Assembly (NCBI GenBank): GCA_050696075.1
Contig: JBOGUF010000119.1
Span: 1-31,787, forward strand
DNA: 31,787 nucleotides
Reading direction: 5' to 3'
Origin: JBOGUF01 sp050696075
GTDB taxonomy: Bacteria > Chloroflexota > Chloroflexia > Thermomicrobiales > UBA6265
The notes beneath the pieces were generated by a model that did no database searches, was not told the DNA's origin, and saw only the letters and a list, made by a program, of their open reading frames with translations. A program made the position numbers and the translations under genes. This document shows, piece by piece, positions 22,861 to 31,569 of this stretch. Every line of letters starts with the position of its first letter. Position 1 is the stretch's first letter.

Positions 22861-24258
22861 ATGAACTCCACTCGCGACAATCGTTCCGCACGCATCATGG
22901 CCGCGGCGCTTTCTCGCCGTCGCGCGCTCAAAGGGTTGGCCGGCGCCGCGGGGCTGGCATTGCCCGCCCGCTTCAAACATGCCGGTGCGGCCACGGTCTC
23001 GCCGGACCCCGCCGGACTCTTCGACCTCCCGTGCGCCGTCATTTGGCCGCACGATCTGCCGGATGGGAACAACCTCGGTCTCCACTCGGGCCTCACGTAC
23101 CGCGGGCTCAGCGCGGGCCTCGAGACGCGGACGCTGTCCCAGGAGCTCATCGCGGCGCTCGGACCGGCCGCGGAGCGGCTGATCGGCGGCCACACCACGG
23201 TCCTGATGCCGCTCGGTGGCCAGCAAAACGAGTGGGTCCGGACCGAGTTTTGGCAGTTCCCGGCCAACCAGGACGCGAGCCAGGTCCGCGACCTCTTCGG
23301 TATCCCCGGCGCCGGCATCACGCAACTGCCGGGTGGCAGCGACAAGGGCATCTTCCTCGCATCGCTGTCTCAGGCGAACGGCTCCACGGTTGAATCCCGG
23401 TACGTCGTCTTCCGATCCGGAGCGGTCGTCGGCCGGATCACGACGGGCTGGCGGAACGGAGCCGCGTCCGCGCCGAGCCCCGAGGAATCAGGAGCCCTAC
23501 TGGAGGAGTTGCGCAAAGCCTCTGTACGCCGCCTCCAAACCATCACCGATCTGGGGTTCGCCGGTCTCGCCACGACGATTCCCACCATCGCCCAACTCGG
23601 CGACGCTTCCGGCGGCGCGATGCAATTCGGAACCAATTACTGGAATCAAACCTACACCCAGATGAATGGCGATCCCATCCGCCAACTCTTCCAAACAGAC
23701 GACAAATTCCAACAGTTTCGGCAGAACCACGCCAACGCGGTGGAGTCGTTCGCCCGTACTGAGACCGCGCGCACCTTCGGCGGCAACCCGGTTCTGGTCC
23801 GGGTTGACGCCTACCGGTTCGACAGCGACGATGCCGCGCAGGAGTACGACGACCGCATCGGCGAGCGAACGGCTGAGGAGGCCGACACCGAGCCAGGGTT
23901 CGAGGCGCGCCCGATCGATCCGCCCGCCGGCACGACGAGCCACCAATCGTCCCAGTGGTATGAAAACCGCATCAGCGCGAGCAGCGGCCAAAGTCTGGGC
24001 GTGCGCGGGTGGCACCGCAACGGCACGGACGTCGTCGGCATCCTGGTCGCCGGTGCGCCGCGTTCCCCGTCCCAGAACGACGACCCTGCCTACCAAGGCT
24101 CACTCCTGGACTTCGCCCGGTTGGGCTCGGAGACCTACGGCAGTTGGCGAGCGTTTGCCGAAGCGTTCGGGGCGTCCGGGGAGGAAGCCGAGGAGTTTGC
24201 GCGGGCCTGCCAAGCCTACGACGAGCTCGTCGCCGCGCTGGACGCCGTTGACGACTAA
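22861..24258 (+). CDS. Tat-exported protein of unknown function
   Basis: A 465-residue protein with a twin-arginine leader, LSRRRALKGLAGAAGLALPA (RR at 19-20), so it is probably exported already folded. I do not recognise the mature part. It contains paired, similar-looking segments: VLMPLGGQQNEWVRTEFWQF early and VLVRVDAYRFDSDDAAQEYDDRIGERTAEE later, then HQSSQWYENRISASSGQSLGVRGWHRNGTDVVGILVAG. This VRxDxYRFDS...A...YDD...VVGILVAG pattern recalls secreted proteins that register changes in a surface or ligand, but no function can be assigned. It has few cysteines, unlike the two following genes. GGTGAGGA precedes the ATG by about ten bases. The next gene begins 45 bases later, suggesting one operon. 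Confidence 0.8.
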   Translation: MNSTRDNRSARIMAAALSRRRALKGLAGAAGLALPARFKHAGAATVSPDPAGLFDLPCAVIWPHDLPDGNNLGLHSGLTYRGLSAGLETRTLSQELIAALGPAAERLIGGHTTVLMPLGGQQNEWVRTEFWQFPANQDASQVRDLFGIPGAGITQLPGGSDKGIFLASLSQANGSTVESRYVVFRSGAVVGRITTGWRNGAASAPSPEESGALLEELRKASVRRLQTITDLGFAGLATTIPTIAQLGDASGGAMQFGTNYWNQTYTQMNGDPIRQLFQTDDKFQQFRQNHANAVESFARTETARTFGGNPVLVRVDAYRFDSDDAAQEYDDRIGERTAEEADTEPGFEARPIDPPAGTTSHQSSQWYENRISASSGQSLGVRGWHRNGTDVVGILVAGAPRSPSQNDDPAYQGSLLDFARLGSETYGSWRAFAEAFGASGEEAEEFARACQAYDELVAALDAVDD

Positions 24259-24303
24259 GACGCTCGGACCGCCGCGCAATCACGCCGGTGGGGAGGCGCA
24301 CCT

Positions 24304-27300
24304 ATGGACTCGCGACGCTTTGACAATCTGACCCGCGCGGTGGCGACCGGCACGCGACGGCAAGTGCTCAAGGCGCTCGCCGGGGCGGTCGGCGGTAGTC
24401 TGCTGGCGCTGGTCGGGACGCGGCAGGCAGCGGCTCGGCCCTGCGACCCCGGAGAGCCGAACTGCGCCGGCTGCTGCACGGCCGGCGGGCAATGCTTCCC
24501 CGGCACGCATCGCATCTTCTGCGGCGCCGACGGTGAGCGGTGCCGCATCTGCCAACGCGACGAGACTTGCGTGAACGGGCGGTGCCAGCCCAAGTGCAAC
24601 GCCGCCACCTGCCCCACCGGCTGCTGCGACGACCGCGGAAACTGCGTGCCGGGGAATGTGAACCACGCCTGCGGCACGGGCGGAGCGGATTGCGAGTTCT
24701 GCACGTTGCCTGAGCGCTGCGAGAATAAGGAATGCCAGGGCTGCCCCGAGTATTGCCCGAACGGCTGCTGCGATGGCCATGGCAACTGCCGCCCTGGGAC
24801 CAGCGATCGTTCCTGCGGCACCGGCGGGGAGACCTGCGAAGTCTGTCCGGCCGACCACGTCTGCCAGGACCAAACATGCGTGCGCGCGTGCAACGCCCGG
24901 ACCTGTCCTACCGGCTGCTGCGACGCCGACAACACCTGTCAATCCGGCAATACGGAGGCCGCCTGCGGCACGCTAGGCAGGGCCTGCCGGCAATGCGACC
25001 CGGAGACCGAACGCTGCGATGGCGGGACGTGCGTGCCACTGCCCGATGAAGACGAGGAGCCGCCGCCAGAGGAGTGCAACGCTGACACGTGCCCCGCCGG
25101 CTGCTGCCAAGGCGAGACCTGCATCGCCCCGCCGACCAATGCCGCCTGCGGCACGGCCGGGCTGCCGTGCCGGCCCTGCCCGCCTGGCGCCGAGTGCGTA
25201 GACGGTCGCTGCGACCCGTGTCACCTCCGGTGCATTGGCTGCTGCGACCCGGTGGAGGGCTGCCGTCCCGGCACGTTCGATTCCCAGTGTGGGGTGGGCG
25301 GTCAGCCCTGTAGAAACTGCCCAGGTCGCACACGCTGCGTCAATGGCGCGTGCCGGGCCTGCCGAGACATATGCACCGACGGTTGCTGTGATATCAACGA
25401 CAATTGCCAAGCTGGCAACACGCCGGCGGCCTGCGGCACGGGCGGGGGACGCTGTACGCGCTGCCGGGCTGGAGAGCAATGCGTTGGTGGGCAGTGCGTC
25501 AGGTGCTCTCCCCAAACCTGTCCCGATGGCTGCTGCCAGGGTGGCAATTGCCTCCCCGGCACGAATCGGGCTTTCTGCGGCCGAGGCGGGGAAGCGTGCA
25601 CACGCTGCCGTGCCGAGGAGCGGTGCGTCGCCGGACAATGCGTGCCCGAAGACGGCGACGAGGAGCCGCCACCCGGCACGCCGCCGCCGGAGGAGTGCAA
25701 CGCCGATACCTGCCCCTCGGGCTGCTGCGACGGCTCGAGTTGCCTCTCCGGAGCGGCCGACCACTCCTGCGGCACCGGCGGGGCGACCTGCCAGGCTTGC
25801 TCGTCCGGAGAGCGTTGCATCGATCAGCGGTGCAAGGGCACGACCACCTGCAACGCCGAGACCTGTCCGACCGGCTGCTGCGACGCCGCCGGTGAGTGCC
25901 GCTCCGGCAACGTCCCCTCGGCGTGCGGCCGGAACGGCGCGGCCTGCCTACAGTGCCCGGAGGGGGTGCCTTGCGTCGACGGGCGGTGCGAGCCCTGCAA
26001 CGCCGACACCTGTCCCGCCGGCTGCTGCGACGAGTTCCTCGGCTGCCAACCCGGCACCAATAACGCGTTCTGCGGCGCAGGCGGAGAGCCCTGCCAGTTC
26101 TGCCCGGTCGGAACGTTCTGCCAGTACCAGACGTGTGTGCCGTGCAACGAGCAATCCTGTCCTGCTGGCTGCTGTGCCGAGTCCGGGTCCTGCCTACCCG
26201 GAAACGTGGACGATGCCTGCGGCACGGGCGGCAGGCTCTGTCGGGAGTGTCCGGAGGGCACGCGCTGCGCGAGCGGCAGCTGCGTCTGCGACGGGCAGAG
26301 CTGCCCCGACGGCTGCTGCCACGGCGGTCTCTGCGTTGATCCGCCGCGGTCGGATGCCTGCGGGGCGCGGGGCGAAGAGTGCATCGACTGCGGCCCGGGC
26401 GTCTTTTGTCTGGAGGGGGTGTGCCGCTGCACCTCCGGCAGCTGCCCTGGCTGCTGCCGGGCGGAGGGCGAGGTCTGCGAAGATGGCACGGCCGACGACG
26501 CCTGCGGCACCGGTGGCGAGGTCTGCCTCGTCTGCGCCTCCGGCACGCGCTGCGTGGACGGGAGCTGCGTCTGCGATGCGGAGAGCTGCCCGACCGGCTG
26601 CTGCGAGCCGGTCCTCGGCTGCTTGCCCGGCACCGCCGACCACGCCTGCGGCACGGGCGGGGACGGCTGCGTGGAGTGCCCGGCCGACACCCGCTGCGAC
26701 GGCGGGATCTGTCAGGAGCCCGACGGCTGCAACGCCGCCACCTGCCCGGACGGATGCTGCGACGCCCAGGGCGGCTGCCGGCCCGGCCGGTCGAACGCCA
26801 GCTGCGGCACGAACGGCGTGGCGTGCTTCGAGTGCGGGCCCGGGCTGGACTGCACCAACGGCGAGTGTCTCTGCACCCCCGGCGCCTGCCCCAGTGGCTG
26901 CTGCGACGCCGCCGGCACCTGCCGCTCCCCGTCGTTGCCAACCAAGCCGAGCCACGACGCCTGCGGCACGAACGGCGAGGCGTGCTTCGAGTGCGACCCC
27001 GGCCTGGACTGCATCAGCGGGCGCTGCCAATGCGCGCAGGTCAGTTGCCCCGGCTGCTGCGCCAACAACAACACCGTCTGCCTCGAAGGGACCTCCGACG
27101 ATACCTTGTGTGGCATGGACGGCGAGCAGTGCGTGACCTGTCCGACCGGCACCCGCTGTATCAACGGGGCCTGCGGCTGCGACGCGCTGAGCTGCCCCAC
27201 CGGCTGCTGCGACCGGTTCGGCGCCTGCCAACCCGGCAACGACAACCGGTTCTGCGGGGCGAACGGCGGGGCCTGCGCCGACTGCACCGTCGAGGGCGGG

Positions 27301-27483
27301 GCCTGCTTCGAAGGGGACTGCCGCTGCGGCCACCACAACTGCCCCTTCGGCTGCTGCGACGCCAACAAGCTCTGCCGATCCGGCACGTCGGACAACACCT
27401 TCTGTGGCAGGGATGGGGAGCCGTGCGTGGCCTGCCAGCCGCCCGCGATCTGCTCCCCCAACGGCGTCTGCATCGTGCGGTAG
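24304..27483 (+). CDS. Giant Tat-exported protein of 20 ten-cysteine modules (copy 1)
   Basis: A 1059-residue protein with a 46-residue leader containing GTRRQVLKALAGAVGG (RR at 18-19) and then, from C47, nothing but about 20 modules of roughly 48 residues. The module is C-x4-C-x3-CC-x5-C-x8-C-x6-C-x2-C-x5-C-x4-C, best seen as CNAATCPTGCC...ACGTGG..C..C...C...C, ten cysteines each, so close to one residue in five is cysteine. Two acidic proline-rich linkers (DEDEEPPPEE after module 4, DGDEEPPPGTPPPEE after module 8) divide it 4+4+12. Some modules shorten the first loops (CxxxCxGCC). The second half of the module (CG..G..C..C..G..C..G.C) resembles Stig1-like and myxobacterial surface repeats. 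It is likely a disulfide-rich fibre, adhesin or metal binder outside the cell. GGGGAGG precedes the ATG by about eight bases. Confidence 0.9.
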   Translation: MDSRRFDNLTRAVATGTRRQVLKALAGAVGGSLLALVGTRQAAARPCDPGEPNCAGCCTAGGQCFPGTHRIFCGADGERCRICQRDETCVNGRCQPKCNAATCPTGCCDDRGNCVPGNVNHACGTGGADCEFCTLPERCENKECQGCPEYCPNGCCDGHGNCRPGTSDRSCGTGGETCEVCPADHVCQDQTCVRACNARTCPTGCCDADNTCQSGNTEAACGTLGRACRQCDPETERCDGGTCVPLPDEDEEPPPEECNADTCPAGCCQGETCIAPPTNAACGTAGLPCRPCPPGAECVDGRCDPCHLRCIGCCDPVEGCRPGTFDSQCGVGGQPCRNCPGRTRCVNGACRACRDICTDGCCDINDNCQAGNTPAACGTGGGRCTRCRAGEQCVGGQCVRCSPQTCPDGCCQGGNCLPGTNRAFCGRGGEACTRCRAEERCVAGQCVPEDGDEEPPPGTPPPEECNADTCPSGCCDGSSCLSGAADHSCGTGGATCQACSSGERCIDQRCKGTTTCNAETCPTGCCDAAGECRSGNVPSACGRNGAACLQCPEGVPCVDGRCEPCNADTCPAGCCDEFLGCQPGTNNAFCGAGGEPCQFCPVGTFCQYQTCVPCNEQSCPAGCCAESGSCLPGNVDDACGTGGRLCRECPEGTRCASGSCVCDGQSCPDGCCHGGLCVDPPRSDACGARGEECIDCGPGVFCLEGVCRCTSGSCPGCCRAEGEVCEDGTADDACGTGGEVCLVCASGTRCVDGSCVCDAESCPTGCCEPVLGCLPGTADHACGTGGDGCVECPADTRCDGGICQEPDGCNAATCPDGCCDAQGGCRPGRSNASCGTNGVACFECGPGLDCTNGECLCTPGACPSGCCDAAGTCRSPSLPTKPSHDACGTNGEACFECDPGLDCISGRCQCAQVSCPGCCANNNTVCLEGTSDDTLCGMDGEQCVTCPTGTRCINGACGCDALSCPTGCCDRFGACQPGNDNRFCGANGGACADCTVEGGACFEGDCRCGHHNCPFGCCDANKLCRSGTSDNTFCGRDGEPCVACQPPAICSPNGVCIVR
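24442..27480 (+). repeat. Tandem 10-Cys module array, copy 1
   Basis: About 20 units of roughly 145 bases each, diverged in sequence but in register on cysteine codons (mostly TGC). Linkers at 25033-25074 and 25643-25696 are each followed by a near-identical CNADTCP unit. Repeats this regular could recombine unequally. Confidence 0.85.
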
Positions 27484-27514
27484 GGTTTCGGCTCGGCGGC
27501 GGGAGGACGGTTCC

Positions 27515-30448
27515 ATGGATGACCGGCGCTTTGACGACTTGACCCGGTTGGTCGCTACTGCCTCTCGCCGCGGCGTCCTCAAGGCGGTAGCCGGCGCCGT
27601 CGGCGGTGGTCTCCTGGCGCTGGCCGGTCGCCGGGACGCCAGAGCCGAACCCTGCCTTCCCGGAGGTCGGGACTGCCCCGGCTGCTGCATCGGCGGCGCG
27701 TGCCTCCGTGGCACGTCTCCCGGCGCCTGCGGCATGGGCGGGGCGGCGTGCGTGGAATGCGCCGACGATGCGGTCTGCCAGGACGGGGGATGCGTGTCGT
27801 GCCGCGACAGGTGTCTCGGCTGCTGCGATCCGGTCCTTGGCTGCTTGTCCGGCACGACCGAGCGTAGCTGCGGTACAGGCGGTGCAACCTGCGTCACCTG
27901 TCCGCGAGACGCGGGTTGCGTCAACGGCCGGTGTCAGGCGTGCAAGGAGACGTGCACCGGTTGCTGCGAATCGAACGGGTTCTGCAACTTCAGTTCGTCG
28001 AACCACTGCGGCATAAACGGGAACCCCTGCGTGGCATGCGACCGCGGTCTTGAATGCATCGATGGGCAATGCGCCGGGTGCAACCAGGAGACCTGCGCCG
28101 ACGGCTGCTGCCATCCATCCCGCGGTTGCCTTCGCCCCGGCACGAGCCGCCGGGCGTGCGGCACGAACGGGGCGACCTGCCAAGTCTGCGAAGATGACGA
28201 AGCCTGCCGTGACGGTCAGTGCATCAAATGCCCGGAGTTCTGCCCGGGCTGCTGCGCCGAAAGCACTCTCCAGTGCTTTGAAGGTACTACGGACCTTCAC
28301 TGCGGCGTAGGCGGGGTGCTGTGCGATAGCTGCGCGGACACCCAGACGTGCCAGAACGGCGTCTGCGTCTGCGACCCCGCGAAATGCACGGACGGCTGCT
28401 GCCGCGATGACAGGTGCCTTCCGGGCCGCTCGCGGGCCGCCTGTGGCACGGGTGGCGCGTCCTGCGACGTCTGCGACGACGACGAGAACTGCGTCGACGG
28501 CGCATGCCGGGCGTGCGCCAACACCTGCCAAGGCTGTTGCAACGGCCGAGTCTGCAACCCCGGCACCAGCACCTTCCGCTGTGGCAAGGACGGCAACGCC
28601 TGCATCCGCTGCGAGAACGACGAGCGATGCATCGACGGTCAGTGCCTGAGCTGCGCGGAGACGTGCGAGGGGTGCTGCCGCGGCCGGATCTGCCTCGACG
28701 GCGCCAGCGTCGCCGCCTGCGGGCTCAGCGGCGTGCCGTGCGCGCGGTGCCCGCGCGGCACAAGTTGCGTCGATGGCCAATGCGTCGCGCGGGACTGCAC
28801 CCGCACGACCTGTCCGCGCGGCTGCTGTCGCGATGGCCAATGCCTACCGGGCACCACCGCCGCGGCCTGTGGCGCCAACGCGGCCGCATGCGACACATGC
28901 GAACCCGACGAGGTCTGCCAGAACGGACAGTGCGTGCGCTGCGCCGACATCTGCCCGGACGGCTGCTGCGAGGGCAACGTTTGCCTGGCCGGCAACAGCC
29001 CTGATGCCTGCGGCATGGGTGGCGTGATCTGTCTCGTCTGCGACGACGACGAAAGCTGCGAGAACGGCACGTGCGTCGGGTGCAATGCGCAGACCTGTCC
29101 CGACGGCTGCTGTTTCGATGGCGTCTGCCTGCCTGGAGATGAGGACGGCGCCTGCGGCTCCGGCGGGACGGAGTGCGTGTCGTGTCCCGAAGAACTCTTC
29201 TGCATCGACGGCAGGTTCTGCGGGGGACTGTGCAATGAGGTGAACTGCCCCAACGGGTGCTGCACGGAGGGCAACTGCATCACCCCCCCGACCAACCAGG
29301 CGTGCGGCAGGGGCGCCGCGGCCTGCGTCGCCTGTGCGGCAGACGAGCTCTGCTTCGAAGGGCAGTGCGAAGAGGAAGCGTGCGATGCCGTTACCTGCCC
29401 CGACGGCTGCTGTAGCGGTGGCGAGTGCTTGGACGGCACGTCTGGTTTCGCGTGTGGCGACAACGGCGACCCGTGCGAGCGCTGCCCGGACGGCGTGCGC
29501 TGCTTCGGTCAGGTCTGCACGCCATGCACCACGCAAAACTGTGCCGTCGGTTGCTGCGACGAGTTCGGGTTCTGTCTTCCCGGCGACTCCGACGGCTCCT
29601 GCGGTACGGGCGGAGTCGCCTGTCGGGAGTGCCCGATCAAAACGCGCTGCGTAAGGGGCGAGTGCATCTGCGACCAGATCAGTTGCCCAAACGGCTGCTG
29701 TGAGGGTGAGCTTGGCCGGTGTCGGGACGGCGGCGAGGCCACGGCCTGCGGCACGGACGGGGAATCCTGCGAGGATTGCACCGCCCTCAACGACGACGAC
29801 ATCTGCGCCGTGGGCGCCTGCAATGCCGACACCGGCCTGTGCTTCAACCAGGAGATCGAGGGCTGCTGCCGCGACAACCGGGACTGTGTCGACGACGACA
29901 TTTGCACCGTCAGCGACTGTGTCACCGCGCCCGGCGCCAGCTTCCCGACCTGCGTCCACACGCCCATTACGTGCCCGCCCGGCACGCGCTGCGTGGGCGG
30001 CTTATGCGTCTGCGACGAGGTGAGTTGCCCCGCCGGCTGCTGCCTGGACAACGTCTGCCTCCCCGGCGCCGCCGACAACGCCTGTGGCACCGCCGGGGTG
30101 GCTTGTCAAGCCTGCCCGGACGGTCAATCCTGCGTGGACGGGCGGTGCCAGACCACGAGATTCTGTAACGGCACTCCCTGTCCCAACGGCTGTTGCGACG
30201 GTGACGTCTGTCAACCCGGCGCCACGGACGCGGCCTGCGGAACCGGTGGGGCCGTGTGCGTCCGTTGTGGCACCTCGCAAACCTGCCTCGACGGGGTCTG
30301 TCGCTGCTTTGCCGGCAACTGCAGCGGCTGCTGTACCGAGTTCGAATTCTGCCTCTTCGGCGTCCAGGACTTCGCATGCGGCCGCAACGGCGAGCGTTGC
30401 ACAGCTTGCCCCGTGGGGACACGCTGTTCGTTCGGAGCGTGCGTCTAG
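27515..30448 (+). CDS. Giant Tat-exported protein of 18 ten-cysteine modules (copy 2)
   Basis: A 977-residue paralogue of the preceding protein. Its 47-residue leader is identical to that of copy 1 at 34 positions, including the place of the twin arginines (18-19) and of the first cysteine (C47). About 18 modules follow. This copy favours the short CxxxCxGCC form (modules 2, 3, 5, 7, 8, 18) and acidic loops (CEDDEAC, CDDDENC, CDDDESC). Module 15 contains an insertion, DDDICAVGACNADTGLCF... then DDDICTVSDC...CVHTPITC, which looks like the 'slime-mould repeat' (PF00526-like) of secreted bacterial proteins. The frame is open from 27404, but ATG 27515 has GGGAGG about nine bases ahead and restores the leader. 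It starts 31 bases after copy 1. Its TAG shares CTAG (30445-30448) with the stop of the gene on the other strand. Confidence 0.9.
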   Translation: MDDRRFDDLTRLVATASRRGVLKAVAGAVGGGLLALAGRRDARAEPCLPGGRDCPGCCIGGACLRGTSPGACGMGGAACVECADDAVCQDGGCVSCRDRCLGCCDPVLGCLSGTTERSCGTGGATCVTCPRDAGCVNGRCQACKETCTGCCESNGFCNFSSSNHCGINGNPCVACDRGLECIDGQCAGCNQETCADGCCHPSRGCLRPGTSRRACGTNGATCQVCEDDEACRDGQCIKCPEFCPGCCAESTLQCFEGTTDLHCGVGGVLCDSCADTQTCQNGVCVCDPAKCTDGCCRDDRCLPGRSRAACGTGGASCDVCDDDENCVDGACRACANTCQGCCNGRVCNPGTSTFRCGKDGNACIRCENDERCIDGQCLSCAETCEGCCRGRICLDGASVAACGLSGVPCARCPRGTSCVDGQCVARDCTRTTCPRGCCRDGQCLPGTTAAACGANAAACDTCEPDEVCQNGQCVRCADICPDGCCEGNVCLAGNSPDACGMGGVICLVCDDDESCENGTCVGCNAQTCPDGCCFDGVCLPGDEDGACGSGGTECVSCPEELFCIDGRFCGGLCNEVNCPNGCCTEGNCITPPTNQACGRGAAACVACAADELCFEGQCEEEACDAVTCPDGCCSGGECLDGTSGFACGDNGDPCERCPDGVRCFGQVCTPCTTQNCAVGCCDEFGFCLPGDSDGSCGTGGVACRECPIKTRCVRGECICDQISCPNGCCEGELGRCRDGGEATACGTDGESCEDCTALNDDDICAVGACNADTGLCFNQEIEGCCRDNRDCVDDDICTVSDCVTAPGASFPTCVHTPITCPPGTRCVGGLCVCDEVSCPAGCCLDNVCLPGAADNACGTAGVACQACPDGQSCVDGRCQTTRFCNGTPCPNGCCDGDVCQPGATDAACGTGGAVCVRCGTSQTCLDGVCRCFAGNCSGCCTEFEFCLFGVQDFACGRNGERCTACPVGTRCSFGACV
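27653..30445 (+). repeat. Tandem 10-Cys module array, copy 2
   Basis: About 18 units of roughly 140-150 bases. The unit at about 29680-30010 is expanded by a different cysteine repeat. The arrays of copies 1 and 2 are separated only by the copy-2 leader and 31 intergenic bases. Confidence 0.85.
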
Positions 30449-31569
30449 GCTTCGGGTGCGCCAACGCCGGCGTGCGCCCACTCGGTCTCGACGATGCGCG
30501 GCGCCTCGCCCTTGATCCACTGCCGATCCACCGGCCGCCCGGCGGAAATCCACGCCCCTGTGCCGCCGGCGACACTGGCGACCTGATCGAATCCGACCTG
30601 TCGCAGGAATTGCGCCGCTCGCATCGAACGGTAGCCACTTTGACAGATCAACAGTACCTCGCGGTCGCGCGGCAAATCGCCGAGGCGCGTCGCAAGGTCC
30701 GCCTGCGGCACGTTGACCGCGCCGGGCACATGTCCGCTTGCATACTCAGCCGGTTCCCGAACGTCGATCACCACCGCGTCCGGCTCCCATCGCTCTACCT
30801 CGGCGACGTCGATCTCCGGCACGTCGGAAAGGCTCGTCAGCATCGCCCACTCGTTATCGGCCTCGCCGCGGTTCGTCGCCTCGATAGCGGTCATGTTGAG
30901 CGGGCGGGCCGGCACGCCGTCGTTCAACATGTCCACGAACGGTCCGCGATCGAGCCGGGCCAACGGGTTGTAGAGCCGCTCGAAGCCGATGGTGGTGCTG
31001 GGCCGGCCGCACATCCCCTTGCCGCATGGTCCTTCGAAGTGACCGGGAAAGACGGCGACCCAATCCGGCAAACGCAAGAGGCGAGTAACGCTGTCGTACT
31101 GCGCGGTCGCATCGCCACCGCCGAAGTCCGGCCGGCCGACGTCGCCGACGAGCAACGAATCACCCGTCAGCACCATCGAGGCCTCCGGGCTGCGAGCCGG
31201 ATTGATAATGGAGATTGAGATGAGCTCCGGTCGGTGTCCGGGCGTGTGGATGACGTGCAGCCGAAGCTGCCCAAGCGGCAGTTCCTCGCCGTCGCGCAGG
31301 GGCCGGAACGGGTAGCTCACCCGCGCCGACTCGTGCAGGCACAGGTCCGCTCCGTGCTTCTTGGCCAGTGCCCGCGCCCCGGAGACGTGGTCGGCGTGGA
31401 TGTGGGTGTCGACGACGTAGCGGAGCCGAAAATGGCGCTCGGCGAGCAAGGCGTCGTATTGCTCGATCGTCACTGCCGGATCAATGACCGCCGCTTCGAG
31501 CGACTGCCGCGAGGCGACGACGTAGGATGCGCACCCGCAGCGCTCGTCGAGGATCTGTTTGAAGTACAT
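30445..31569 (-). CDS. Metallo-beta-lactamase/rhodanese fusion, persulfide-dioxygenase-like
   Basis: A 374-residue two-domain enzyme. The MBL domain (about 1-245) has THIHADH (55-61), HTPGH (108-112), GDSL (D137) and FPGH (H177). The lone iron-type site and the HTPGHRPELISI stretch fit the persulfide dioxygenase (ETHE1-like) group rather than beta-lactamases. The rhodanese domain (about 255-350) has VIDVREPAEYASGHVPGAVNVP and the active loop CQSGYRS with C309 as the sulfur carrier. Together they would oxidise and transfer sulfane sulfur from glutathione- or protein-bound persulfide in the cytosol. GGGAGGAG lies about six bases before the ATG. It converges on the cysteine-rich genes with overlapping stop codons. 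No sulfide-responsive regulator gene is adjacent in the window. Confidence 0.92.
   Translation of the reverse strand: MYFKQILDERCGCASYVVASRQSLEAAVIDPAVTIEQYDALLAERHFRLRYVVDTHIHADHVSGARALAKKHGADLCLHESARVSYPFRPLRDGEELPLGQLRLHVIHTPGHRPELISISIINPARSPEASMVLTGDSLLVGDVGRPDFGGGDATAQYDSVTRLLRLPDWVAVFPGHFEGPCGKGMCGRPSTTIGFERLYNPLARLDRGPFVDMLNDGVPARPLNMTAIEATNRGEADNEWAMLTSLSDVPEIDVAEVERWEPDAVVIDVREPAEYASGHVPGAVNVPQADLATRLGDLPRDREVLLICQSGYRSMRAAQFLRQVGFDQVASVAGGTGAWISAGRPVDRQWIKGEAPRIVETEWAHAGVGAPEA

Noticed and set aside
25499..28840. Three overlapping antisense frames of 480, 576 and 559 residues across the cysteine-rich genes
   Set aside because: Low-complexity R-rich or A-rich sequences produced by the repeated TGC-containing modules on the plus strand; the plus-strand frames have leaders and ribosome sites.
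24442..30445. CRISPR-like regular repeats
   Set aside because: The periodicity (about 145 bases) is a diverged protein-coding repeat in frame, with no short identical repeats and unique spacers.
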